Shown: positions 25,801 to 37,685 of the stretch, in pieces | Position numbering within the stretch: position 1 is the first letter of the stretch | Layout: every line of letters begins with the position of its first letter | DNA from: Cercopithifilaria johnstoni | Lineage: Eukaryota; Nematoda; Chromadorea; Rhabditida; Onchocercidae | NCBI GenBank assembly: GCA_916381525.1 | Contig: CAKAEH010000334.1 | Span: forward strand, 62,001 to 126,000 | DNA length: 64,000 nt | Reading direction: 5' to 3' | The notes under the pieces: generated by a model | The model's input: the letters and a program-made list of their open reading frames with translations, nothing else | Databases searched by the model: none | Told to the model about the DNA's origin: nothing | Position numbers and translations under genes: made by a program

Positions 25801-28800
25801 AGGAGATGTTACTGCGTTGCTCTTTTGATTCTGGTAACTGTCTGTGGTTGGTACCGGTCGCGAATATTCGGCAAAAGATACATCAACCGAAGAATCTGCA
25901 GATAAGCCAACTATATTGAGATCACCTGTTTCATTTGTTCCGCTGCTTGATGTAGACAAATTATTTTGAAGCTGAGATGAAAAACATCGTTTGCGTAGCG
26001 CTGCCTGAAAACAAAAGCGTTAGCTGCGATGAAGAAAAATGGTAAACATGAGGCACCGCAGTTTTCTTCGAATAGTTTTAGATGAAACATATGTAAGAGA
26101 TGAAATTTTTATAGATAAAATTATCATGCATTGTTGCAATTTTGGACATGCCTGACATAAATTACTGAATTTTTTTCCAGAAAACAGTAATAAGAAAAAA
26201 GAAGTGAACTGACCGCCGGTAGCGGACAGTCATGTTTAATATCCATCTTGTTTTCGTGAAAATCTCCGCTTAACTGACGAGAAACTGAAATCGAATCCGA
26301 TCGGGTGTTCTTCAAGCCATTAGAACTTGTAGCCTGAAGAGAGATTTTTGCGAATAGTTAGAAAATTCAATGATAGATAGAAATACCTGGGTCATATTAT
26401 TTGATTCAGTACAGATTACTGAATGCCGAGGTGATGCAGTGTCAAAGGAACCAAACATTGGAGTATTATCTTCGTCACCGCTATCAACATCGTGATTGTA
26501 GCTGAAAAAAGTAAAATATGAGAATTACTAACAACGAAATTTAAGAATAAAACGGTGCAACTTACAAGTAAGCTCATTAAAAAATGCTGGACCATCCTAA
26601 ATTTTTCCAGAAATGTCTTATATCACTTTCAGATAAAGGCTCAGATCATTGATACTTTGACGTATGATTTATACACAAAAGTGTCTTGACATGTAGTTAG
26701 CATTTCTTGAGGATGGTCTTGACGATGCATATGCCATAATGCCATAACTCAGCACATGGCACATAGTAAATATATTTCGTAAGCGATGAGTATTGAAATA
26801 TTTCGAAGAAACAAAGAAAAATATTTGACAACTCTCTCGGACAAAAGAAGAAATCAAGTAGGATAACGACAAACCGATCAGTTCTAGCATCAAAATAAGA
26901 TGTATCTTCTTCTCCTTCCAGCTGAGGCACAAATTCTGCCTTTTGGCGCAACAAAGACTTGAAATTCAAACCAGCAAAAAAAGGATCATTCATCAGCTGC
27001 AATTTAAAAAAAAACAAGTTTTTATTGATTCAACCGATATCATAGAATCTGAAATTCCGAATGAAAGCGTAGAATTGTCAACTAAAACACAAACATATTT
27101 GAAGGAAACAAACCTGCTGAGCACCACCAGCCGATCCAAGCCGTTCTACTGGATCCTTCTCTAATAAACGCATAATCAAAGATTCAGCTTCCATGGACAG
27201 TGCCTCTTCCCCTTCAGGAAATTCTATCTCCTCTTCAAAAGAATTTTTCAAACGAAATGGAGGAATATATTTTCAAATAAATAATTTTATGTCAAGAGGC
27301 CATTTGAAGTAATACCAAGCGATAAACTAACCGTTAACAATTTTTGCAAATAAATGTTCTGGAGTATCAGCTATAAACGGAACAATTCCAATTAGAAATT
27401 CATATAAAATAATGCCAAGTGCCCACCAATCCACTGGTTTACCTTAAAGGTGTATAAGTGCTAAACATTCATTATTTTTCAAAAAGAAATAAGGAATATC
27501 ATAGCAAATATATTTTCGAATAAATAATTTTATGTCAAGAGACCATTTGAAGTAACACCAAGCATAAACTAACCGTCAACAATTTTTGCAAATAAATGTT
27601 TTGGAGTATCAGCTATAAACGGAACAATTCCAATTAGGAATTCTTCCCATTCGCAAAAGCTTTTTCTATACTATAATAAAAACCTGTGGAAAAGACAGAA
27701 ATCAAATGAACTTACCATATCCCTGTCTTAAAATTACTTCTGGAGCGATATATTCAGGAGTACCACAGAGCTGCTTATCCATAAATTGTTGCGTATCCGA
27801 AATATCATTGTAATTTTCGCACAGTAGTGTTGCACGATTCATAAGGCCAATCTTTGAGAGTCCAAAGTCAGTTAACTTTATATGACCTACTGCCGTTATC
27901 AACAGACTATAAATAAGTGGGAAAATTATTAAGTTGATATAAAAAATCATACATGATTAAAAAGTAACTTCGCAAACTTCATTGAAACTAGTGAAAAACC
28001 AATAACTTGAAAATAATTCCTGCTTTGTTTTATATTATATTACTAAATGACATGATGATAAAATGAATTTTAAAGAGATGCACAATGCTCTACAAGTTAG
28101 GCCACTTTAAAAAAGACTGCGCATGCCTCCCCATGAAATTTAATCAAGGGCTCTTAGCTCTGCTTCGAATCATCGTGACATCAACAAATTTTAACCTTGT
28201 ATGAAACAAAACTTATTTTTACCCACATAATACTCCTGACTGTGTCTATCAAATTTACTACCGACTTCTGAAACTCAGATTCTATTAAAAACTTCATATT
28301 TGATTACAAAACAATTTATTAAACAACGAAGAAAAAAGTTTAAAAAATATAAGAGACTTACTTGTCGGGCTTCAAATCACGGTGCACGATACCATAAGAA
28401 TGAAGATAATCAATAGCAAGAACAGTTTCTGCAAGATACAACCGTGCCGCATCAAGTGGTAATGTTCCAGTTTTTTTCAATAGAGCTGCACAATCTCCAC
28501 CTTCCACATATTCCATTAACATGCACAAATGATGGCGTGTCTCGAATGAACCATAAAATGATACGACAAATGGATTATCCGTAAATGTTAGTATATCCCT
28601 TTCAGCATACACCTGAATCTTACAATAAATTTGGAGGGACATCAAACATTTCGACTTTTCTAATTCAATAAAATTTTCTACCAACTTAACGAAAAGAAAT
28701 AATGGATTTTACAAGCAAACTACCTGATTTATTTGATTACGCATTAACAAAGTTTGTTTCTTCATCCGCTTCAGTGCAAATCGTTGTCGTGTTTCTTTAT

Positions 28801-31800
28801 GTCGAACCAAATAAACGGCACCATATGCCCCATTGCTTATTAGCTTAATAATTCAAATTTTTGTCTTCCAAAACTAATAATCATTGGAATTAAATATGAC
28901 TGTGTTTTGGCCAATGCGAGATAATGAAAAATCTCCCAATAAAATACTTCATCATACAAATTTAATTTTATAAAAAAAAAGCACATATTTTACTTTATGA
29001 TATGCACATATTTTACTTTATGATGGCTGCTTTGCAATATCTTACTAGAATATATCAACTGCACAAGTTGTTCAAGTATGTACCGACTCTCCAAGTCTTA
29101 GAAGTAAGTTTTTCACAAATACGACTAATTTTAGAAGTATGAGATTAATCAAAATCTCAAATTCTTCATCAAGAACTGCAAACTCATGTTGATTAGTAAT
29201 AACAAATTAATCCACTTATATTTATCAAGCACTGAAATTCGAAAGCATTTCTATTTACCCGAATTGTTTCATAGTCATCTTCACATGGTGGACGTCTTTC
29301 ACATAATTCGCGTTCACAATCCACAGCCAAACGAGTATCATTATCGAATAGTGAACTATGCTTTTCCTCAAAGAAATTTTTCTTCTTTTTCTTTAATAGA
29401 AATACGTATCATACAACGAAATTGCATTCTATTAATCAAAAAACTCATTCACTAAAGCAAAATTTCCTAATATTTATTAGTCGATTAAACTCATGAAAAA
29501 TCCTACGTTCTTGAAACAAATTATGAACCACTTACATAAAAATAAAGGCAAAACATAATTTTTCTTACTTTCAAAGAAGGAAATACTTGTAAAGATAAGA
29601 TGTACACAAGACCATAGATGCAACATACCTTTGAAATATCAACTTTCAATTCGGACATCAAATTTTTATTCAGACCAAGTTTGCTTATGATGTATTGTGG
29701 TAAATCTGGAACTCTGGCATTACCTGCACCAAGCTGCTCACGAACCGCCCCTTCTGTTTCTTGTAAGAAGTGATAGAACTGATCTGGATCGAATTCCTTT
29801 AATCATATCAAAATTTCTATATTTTAGATACCGAGAAATCAGGGAAAAGCAACAAACGCCGCTTTCCTGGACTGCTTAAAGATTCCGAAATGCATTCTTT
29901 AAATCTCCGCTAATCCTCGTTATCAGTGAAGTCATTTAGGTTAGAATTCAACCATGAAAACTAATTACCAAGCATTCTAAAATACGAGCCGGTCGAGAAA
30001 TGATCATTAGCACATGTTTCACCATTTTAGACAAAAAAGCAAAACTTTCAGGAGAAGTTTTTTCGTGTGCTTCGGCGACAACAGCTTCAAGTCTTTGAGA
30101 TATTTCAGAGAAGTAAGAGGCATTGGTAAGATCATCTTTTGACTTTGATAGACAATCTGAAATCTCCTCATACTCATAATGAATACTTTTAAATATGACC
30201 ATAAATGCTTAAAAATCTTCATTTTGCTCATATGTAATGTCCCAGAGCTCTTCAAAATAAAAATTTTCATGAGACACGTAGTATCTTTTCCACGCCTTAG
30301 CTTGCCATTAATTTGATAAAATTAAAGCAATGTTAAATTGATCGGCTTCAAATGTAATTTATTTGTTTTCAGGTGAATTCTTTTTCGCCATTTTCAGGTA
30401 GTCTATTATTTAGGACTTTAGAAGCGACATACGAAATACCATTTGCAATTTCGACAATCTGATGATGAAGAAATCGCGTAGCACCATCTGAGATCAGTCT
30501 CATTCTGGGATCGCTTTCCAGATTATCAACCATCACCGACCGACGACTAATTAGTGAGCTCAGCGAAGTGTTCGATGAGCCATCCCAGGGATCTTCCAAG
30601 CATATACTTTCTGGTCGTAAGGTCGTATCCAAAGATGCAATACCAGATAATGTGGCATTTTCATCGATGAACAAAGTGAGCTGCTCTTCCATTTGTTTTT
30701 TCGCCTAAAAAGCGACTACGTAACATGAGGAGTTTTCAGAATATTATCTCCTTTTCATTGGTGATATTAATTTGATTATGGTGAAAATAGAGAAAGTGTG
30801 ACAGATTTAGTAATGCCTATAGACTGATCACACAATTATGTTGGAATCATTCAAGCTTTATAGTTGGTTGCAATACCAAATTTTAAATTGTTCAAACCTT
30901 TGGGAAACGTTCCTTGTAAATTGTTTTATGAACGACAACACTGCATGTCGAATCAGAACCGAAATTTATAGAATTCCTATAAAATATGAAGTGGCTATAA
31001 TTCCAGATAAATTTGTGAACAATTCAGAAATTTTATAAAGCTTACCATTCCAAAAGATATCAGAAATGCTCACTGATAGTGCAACAGCACGCCGACATAA
31101 AGCATACTACATAAGTTTTAAGTGGGTCAGTAATTGTATATCAGTAATTGAATTATAATATCTTAAGTTTGTGTAAAAAATAGATTCATATTATAATGCT
31201 TTTTATTTGTGCACAATGTGAAAAAAAGGGAGTTCTTAATTTTATAGCAAAAAAATATTAACAAAATATTCAGGGAATTCACTAAACCTTTAGTCATGCG
31301 CAAGAATAAATTCAATTTTCCATAATTCTAAATGATTTCCGAATTAAACAATGAACAATGGCAGCGAAATTTTTTACGTTGGAAAGAAAACGCTATGCGC
31401 AAACATACGTTAAACTTCGAGAACGAGGACGATTTTGTCCCGGGAAATCTTCATTTGAACCCTCAGCACTACTAAGTCGTAAATCGGTAAGAATATCGCA
31501 AAGTTGTTCTTGAGATGAATATTCACTCTAGAATTTTTAATAAAAATCGCATTCAGTTTATCAGAATTTGATTTGCACAACTTCCTTACTCAGTCTATCA
31601 GCATATAATTTGCACAATTTCTTTACATAAATATTATATGAATCTCTGCCTCTATTGAGTCATTCACAAAAGTTAAATCCAATATTCTTTATTGATAATG
31701 TTCCAGTATTTCAACTTACAAAAATTTTCTTCTAAGGATTGCATTTTAACAAAATCCAACGAACCAGTCCTTAAAGAAACTTCTAAAATCAAATAACCGA

Positions 31801-34800
31801 GAATGCTGAATTGCTTCCAGGTGTTCCGTAACCGCTCGATGATGGAAGAGAAGCAACGGACCAACGTCTATTATCCTGAGCTGGTGCTAACGGCGCTGTA
31901 CGGGAACCATTTGTTCTAAAAAATTTTATTATATGTATCTGGTTTATTTATTGTTTATATAGCTACAAATCTCGTTACTAACAAGGATCAAAAATAAGTA
32001 TTTTACAAGATTAAAGGACACGAACCTAAATGGCACAATTATCGGATTTGTTTTTGCTTGAGAGAAGGGGAAGAGTACAAAACGACTAGGCGATCGGCAC
32101 CTTCGCGCGAGGATAGGGGATGCTGAAGCATTCAAACTTCGACGACAACCAAGACTACTGGCCGATGAATACGAGAGATGGTTCCGGTCTTTTCTCTGAA
32201 AATTGTGTATAATTTGCATAAATTTTCTATATATCAAAAAGAGTATGCAAAAACAATTATGCGTCCCCGATATCTGCATTAATAAGAACCCACTGAAATG
32301 CAGTGATGTCAGATATACAGGAAATCTCTTCATTTTTCTCCCATCCTGAAAAAAAGGAAAAAAAAGAGATCAAAGTAGAATCTAAAAATATAGCATACTT
32401 GAAGACGAACAGAAGATGATTGAACTGATGCAGAAATTTGTGGATCGGAATGACCTAACGAAGAGTTACGCATTCGCACCAAATTTCCCACTGTCGTATT
32501 ATGATTTGAATACGACGAGTCCATTGATTTTTGACTAAGCATACCTAAAACTTAAAATTCAAAATGCATAGCGAAGCACATTTTGCAACGATATCGATAA
32601 ACGTCAGTACATTCATTTACTGCTTAGCAGTTCTAGTTTTGACAGAACCATTCCCTACATTTTGAAATCGGTTTTCTTATAATTCTTTTATAAAATAATC
32701 AGTAATCTGAAGTTGAAATTGCCATTAAATTAAAATAAGTCACGAACAGGAGATTAGAATGAGATCCAAAGAAAGGTTAGAACATTTCATGAATCAAAAA
32801 AAGACAAATACGACTTTGTGGACATCGTTAAGAGTGACACGGATGAAAAGTAACTGAAACGAAAACTAAAAAAATGGAACAAAAGTGTGAAGTTTACGGA
32901 TTCAAATTTACGGACACACTTTTGAACTCATACATCGATTGCCAAAATAAATGGAGACCAGACACAAATTTGTCTCAATACATTTTGCTTATAATTAGTA
33001 CGAAATAAAATTTCATTGCCACTTAGAGAAGTTGCAAGAAACAAGTATCTCTCTTTTCCTTAATATTCCATAAATCGCTTACACTGACTAATTATATATA
33101 AGACAAACTCCTTGAACAGGGAATGAAACCATCTTCACATAGTTGCATTCGTCATGTGAATTAATAATTAATAAAACGACAGCTCTAAAATATTCATTTC
33201 GGAGTGCGAATAAATCCTAATATGGCGAGGCTTATCTAAAATTACTGACTGATCTTAGCACTAGTTTTTTAAACAAGAAATCATCGACAATGCTTTTGCT
33301 CTCGTATGGAAACCTTACAAACAAAGAATCTAAAAATTCTAGATTATCTTACACATAGATTCTTCAGGTAAATAAGCTGTGAGAATGAAGGATTTAACAC
33401 TTTATCCATTTAGAAGTGGAGTATTCTTCATGTCTGCAAACCACACCACATGAAGACATAGAAAAAAACAAATAACTACAAAAAAGCGACATTGCCAATT
33501 TAAATAATTAATTTTACTTTGGAATCTAATTTACTGAGCAAATAGTAAGATACGTACCTCATCCTAAAAAGCACCCAAGGGATAAGCAATTTCAGTGAGC
33601 ATAGGTGGTATTGAAGAGAAAAAAATGAAATTACTGAGATACATATTTCAGAAAAATGCAGAACAGACACAACTTATCCTAATAACACTTGAGAGATTTA
33701 AAAAAAATGGTTTCACGGAGACTGAAACAAATCCGAATCATCGACGCTTCACACAATCTTCCTAACAGGTGAAATAGATGAGTGATTCGATGCCATGTTT
33801 ACGTTTTCCTTCAGACCACGTTTCCTATGCTTTCAATAATTGCTCTAAAATGACCATGCACGGTCAGTGATCCACAACTTCGTCGAGTAGAAAGATAACA
33901 TAAGGTTGAAAACGATCCTATAGCAAAAAAAAAATGAAAAAAAGGACTATGTAACATAATCTGGCTATGTTTTTCGAATGAATGTTTCGAAACAAAGAAG
34001 GGGAAAATCAACTGCCTATCTGAATCCGTAATAATATACACATCAAGTGGCCTGTTATTCGATTTGCTGGTGTAATATTTCTCAAAAATTTGACTTTGTC
34101 GCACCTTCACTAAGTATAAAATTATCAATGGTTCATGCTTTAAACTAAAATTGCTGTCCTTACTGTTTAAAATATGGGTACTTATTTCGAAATTTAACAA
34201 ACCCTAACTGCTAACTTGTCTTAAATTACAATTAAAATGACAGCAAGAAAAAATGACCAATACAACAGAACGATTTCAGACCTTCATCTTCAGCAACTAC
34301 CTAGTTGTGCGGCTAACTTTGAGACATTAAATTTTGGACAAAGGCATCACTCCATTCTTTACACCTTAATAAACATGCCTTCTTTAGCTGTCAAAATTTA
34401 ATAAAATGGTAAAGTTTAGGAGCATTTAAGTCCATAATATCAAGCAACGCAAAATACATAAAATTTACCACGCAGAACTTACTCTAAATCAATATCGACC
34501 ATAACTAACTTCCAGTTTCAGCAGCACAACTTATTAAGTTTACGCTTTTTCAACCTCAAGATTAACCTTGAAAATGACATTCTAAAAACCACCACTTTAA
34601 TTGATGCGGCTGATGAATGTGCTCTAATTTGCATTCGTAAACAAGCAAATGAGAGTTGAGAGTTAGTCAAATTACGCCATGCAGTGTAATGACAAATGAC
34701 TTCAATCTCAGTCCTGTTTTATATTTAAATAGTAATAGAAACAACCATTTCTTACCAGACAAACGCCTTCTTCGTTTGTGTGACATTTGCATTACAATAC

Positions 34801-35874
34801 GACTTTCTGAATTATCAGCACTACCTCTATCAATAGCTGTTTTTGTGCCTGGTACTGTAGTACCTAAAATTATTGTGATATCCAGACTGATGAATTTAAT
34901 TTCACCAAAACAATTGTAGTTCGATGATCAAAATTTATCCAAACGATGTGATTAATTTCAAAAAGAACGAAAATTCACTTTTGGATCAATATGATACTAT
35001 TTCGACAAAAAAACACACCTTTTGAGGCTGCAAAAGTACGTGGCAACTGATACGATCCAGCTATCTTTTGCCGTGACAAACGATGTTCTTCATCATATTC
35101 TGACGGTAGTCCATAAAAATTATTTTGCGTCGAAAGTGAGCGAATCGGACGAAGTAATATTGGTGAAAGCAACAGAGAGTGAGGGGAGTCGACGGGTGAT
35201 GACTAAAAATTATTTAAAATATCATTCGAATTCCAGTGTTCCTTCTGAATGATAATGGTATGGAAAGCATTTCTTTGAAGTGTTTGAATTTTAATTTAAA
35301 TATTGTAAAACTTCAAATAAGTGATGCGAAGTAATCTAGAGAAGAGATGGCATTAGAGTAAAGGCAGGTGGGATGTATGGAGAGAAAGATAGTAGACAAT
35401 TCAACTTAATTTTACTGGCTCCTTTTTATTGCGATATGTGCATTCCTGAGAAAGTTTGTCACTAGGAGTTAAGTAGTATTTCTTTCAACAAGCACATATG
35501 TTTTATTAATTTTATTTCATTCTTTCTCAACTTTTTTCAATCTTTAACTTCTAAAGCAATTCGCTCATGTTTTTCATCATTCCTATTATTAATAATTATA
35601 TAAAAAAACACAGCAGGTAGGCTAAATCGAAGCAATATATGATAGTATTCTTAACAGACTAAATTACATTAAAAGAACTGATAGTCATTAGATAATTAAC
35701 CATGAGAGGCGCAACCGCAGGTACTTTCTTCCGGAAAATGATATGAGTATCGGTGAATCCAGAAAACTGTGGTGAGCACATTGATTGTGAATTTTTTTCC
35801 GCCCAGCTTTTTTCGTGCTCTTCATGTGTGATACCTTTCTCAGATAAATCGTTCGGCCAATTACTATCATTCAT
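22889..35874 (-). CDS. MAST: microtubule-associated serine/threonine (MAST) kinase, DUF1908 + kinase + PDZ
   Basis: AGC-family kinase with a PDZ domain; C. elegans kin-4 is the likely counterpart. The N-terminus begins MNDSNWPNDLSEKGITHEEH (35700-35874) and continues in phase through exons near 35003-35209 and 34760-34850 to GMLSQKSMDSSYSNH at 32542. DUF1908 follows, with GNLVRMRNSSLGHSDPQ, RRWSVASLPSSSGYGTPGSN, SSQEQLCDILTDLRLSSAEG, FLHHQIVEIANGISYV and IISRPARILECL (29640-32542). In the kinase domain (about 26930-28860) the glycine loop is ISNGAYGAVYLVRH, the lysine is in FALKRM, the catalytic loop is IVHRDLKPD, then LTDFGLSKIGLMNR, CGTPEYIAPEVILRQGYGK and DWWALGIILYEFLIG. The AGC tail has LLRQKAEFVPQLEGEEDTSY. 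The PDZ (about 24640-24910) contains GFGFTIRSVRV and EEGSPAYESGIRPNDLITHV. The tail is low-complexity and basic, ending KKLRNVQPEAK. All catalytic motifs look intact. Some C-terminal joins are uncertain. Confidence 0.9.
27266..27401 (-). repeat. duplication copy A, covering half of a MAST kinase exon and its 5' splice site
   Basis: A 136-bp block covering the exon part that encodes FLIGIVPFIADTPEHLFAKI, the GTTAGT donor and adjoining intron sequence. It is nearly identical to 27508-27643. This copy is continuous with the exon that carries KPVDWWALGIILYE, so it is the functional one. Confidence 0.88.
27508..27643 (-). repeat. duplication copy B of half a kinase exon, inside a MAST intron
   Basis: About 95% identical to copy A by eye, with seven or eight differences including a one-base indel in the intron part. 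It encodes FLIGIVPFIADTPKHLFAKI followed by the same GTTAGT donor. It lies upstream of copy A in transcription order and lacks the preceding DWW segment. The frame stays open a little upstream (SFCEWEE), and a TTATAG-type acceptor is near 27667. Confidence 0.88.
28981..29025. repeat. 23-bp tandem duplication in a MAST intron
   Basis: Two adjacent copies of GCACATATTTTACTTTATGA plus a short tail, at 28981-29003 and 29004-29025, nearly identical. Confidence 0.8.
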
Positions 35875-37685
35875 TTCATTAAAATTACCACTATATTTCG
35901 AGGAAAACTATCTTTCTTCATCGGTATTTTCTGGAAATATTCATCTCAAATGTTCATAAATCATTAAATGAACATTTATACGAACACGAGGAGAACGCCG
36001 AAAAAAAGAAATGATATGTTTTGATAAATAATTCGTAATACATTCGGCCATTAACAATTCCCATCAACAACTAAAACCAACAGCAGATGGTGATATGCAC
36101 CTCGTAAAGAACTACGAATGAGTCTAACCAGATTTAAAATTCTATTTGAGTAACAAATTATGGTATTGTGAACGGCTATTCTTCCTCTCAATTTCTCTCG
36201 AAATGACATTTATTCCTTTGAATAAAAATGGAATGCTATCAAACCAATCCGAACTAATCTATTCGTTGCAGGATGAGTTAATATATTAGAAATGCTAAAA
36301 CAACAGAAGAAAATTTACAAAAAAAATATTAATTTCCCTTTCGATAAAAATTTACATTATACTCTTGTCATTGGAGTTATCAACAAATGTGTCAGGAAAT
36401 TTATTAAATTGAGAAAGAACTGACTGAATAGAAAGTAATGTTTCCCTCGCGCAATCTTGCATTTCTTAAAGAATTAATGATGAAGTTTGAAATGAAATTC
36501 CGTTAGTAAGAGCTTTCACTTTCATATTGAGGTCGATGAAACCATTGCAGTAGTGTTCCCAACTACCTTAAGCTAGTCAAATACCTCAGTTTATATCATT
36601 TTCGTTCCATTCAGGCTTTTTGTTTCCATCTAGTTAATATAATTATCAGAAGAGGTAGCAGTAGAAAGTAGCAGAAAGCGTCACAGTCATAAGTTGTGAG
36701 TCAATCACGACTTATTTTTCACTTAGAATATAATACATAAATGAAAATCAGCCCTTGGAGGGAAGAAATGTTATTGTCTACGATGGGAAAGAAAACTGGG
36801 AAGAGAGAGGAGAAATGCAAGCGGGAGAAGGATATAAGGAATAGCGTTACACGATCTCCAGTGGGAAGGACAGGCGAGAGGATGTGTCAAGTTTTCATGA
36901 CAATAACGATCCCGTAGCAGTTTCCATTTATTGACTAAAACGTTCTGTCCCGCTAAACTGCTCGATCAATCAGCAAAGTTCGTCGATGTGATATAAATAT
37001 CAATAATGTCACGCGCGATAATCGTACATCCTAGTTCAATTACTGTCATTTGACCTCTTCACAGAGTATTAATAAAAGTATTGGAAGTGCAACACTGCCA
37101 GTTAAATGAGAAAGGAAAAGTCCATCAGTACTGTGATGATTGGTGTGCCGCGAAAAATTAAGGGCGATGATTGGATGGACAGAAGTATGTAAACTAATAT
37201 TGGCAAGTTTCTTTTTTTGAGGAGATATATGCTGAAGGAGAGGAATTATATAAATCTTGAGATCAGGCGTTACGAAAACTTGAAGTGAGCAAATCAGTAT
37301 CTAAGTAAGGTTCCAACTATCCGTTACGGGGGTGAACGGCTCGTAGTACTGGTATTCACAAGGAGCGTACAAATATCTCTTTGACAGACTAACCATCAAA
37401 CAATTCTTAATCTGTGAAGGGACGCTTTCGTTTTCATTCCGTCTTACTAAATTATCGTTACGCTGCTTTAGCTCATGGAAGTTTGACATGTGCCAAACGA
37501 ATTCAGGGATAATCTGCAAGACAAACTGATAGACAAATGGCCAAGGTTCTCATTGATATGACGTTTTGCAATAATATGCTAAGTTTGGGAATGTGGCGAA
37601 TGGCGGCGTAAGGTGTAAAACTATTTAGTTGGAGGTTTTTTGCTGCTTTTTAAAATTTATAACTGAAAGATGATGGGAGCTAATT
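35875..37685. promoter_or_regulatory. divergent intergenic region, MAST / C3orf33 homologue
   Basis: About 1.8 kb between the start of the minus-strand MAST gene and the start of the plus-strand C3orf33-like gene, so it should contain both promoters. The stretch 36770-37180 is less AT-rich. An open minus frame at 37301-37519 has no recognisable features. No specific promoter element is claimed. Confidence 0.5.

Noticed and set aside
33811..34200. 129-residue minus-strand frame in a MAST intron
   Set aside because: No recognisable motif, and the verified exon phases on each side do not need it. An alternative first exon cannot be excluded.
37301..37519. 72-residue minus frame in the MAST/C3orf33 divergent region
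   Set aside because: The sequence looks somewhat protein-like but has no family features or splice partners that could be fixed.
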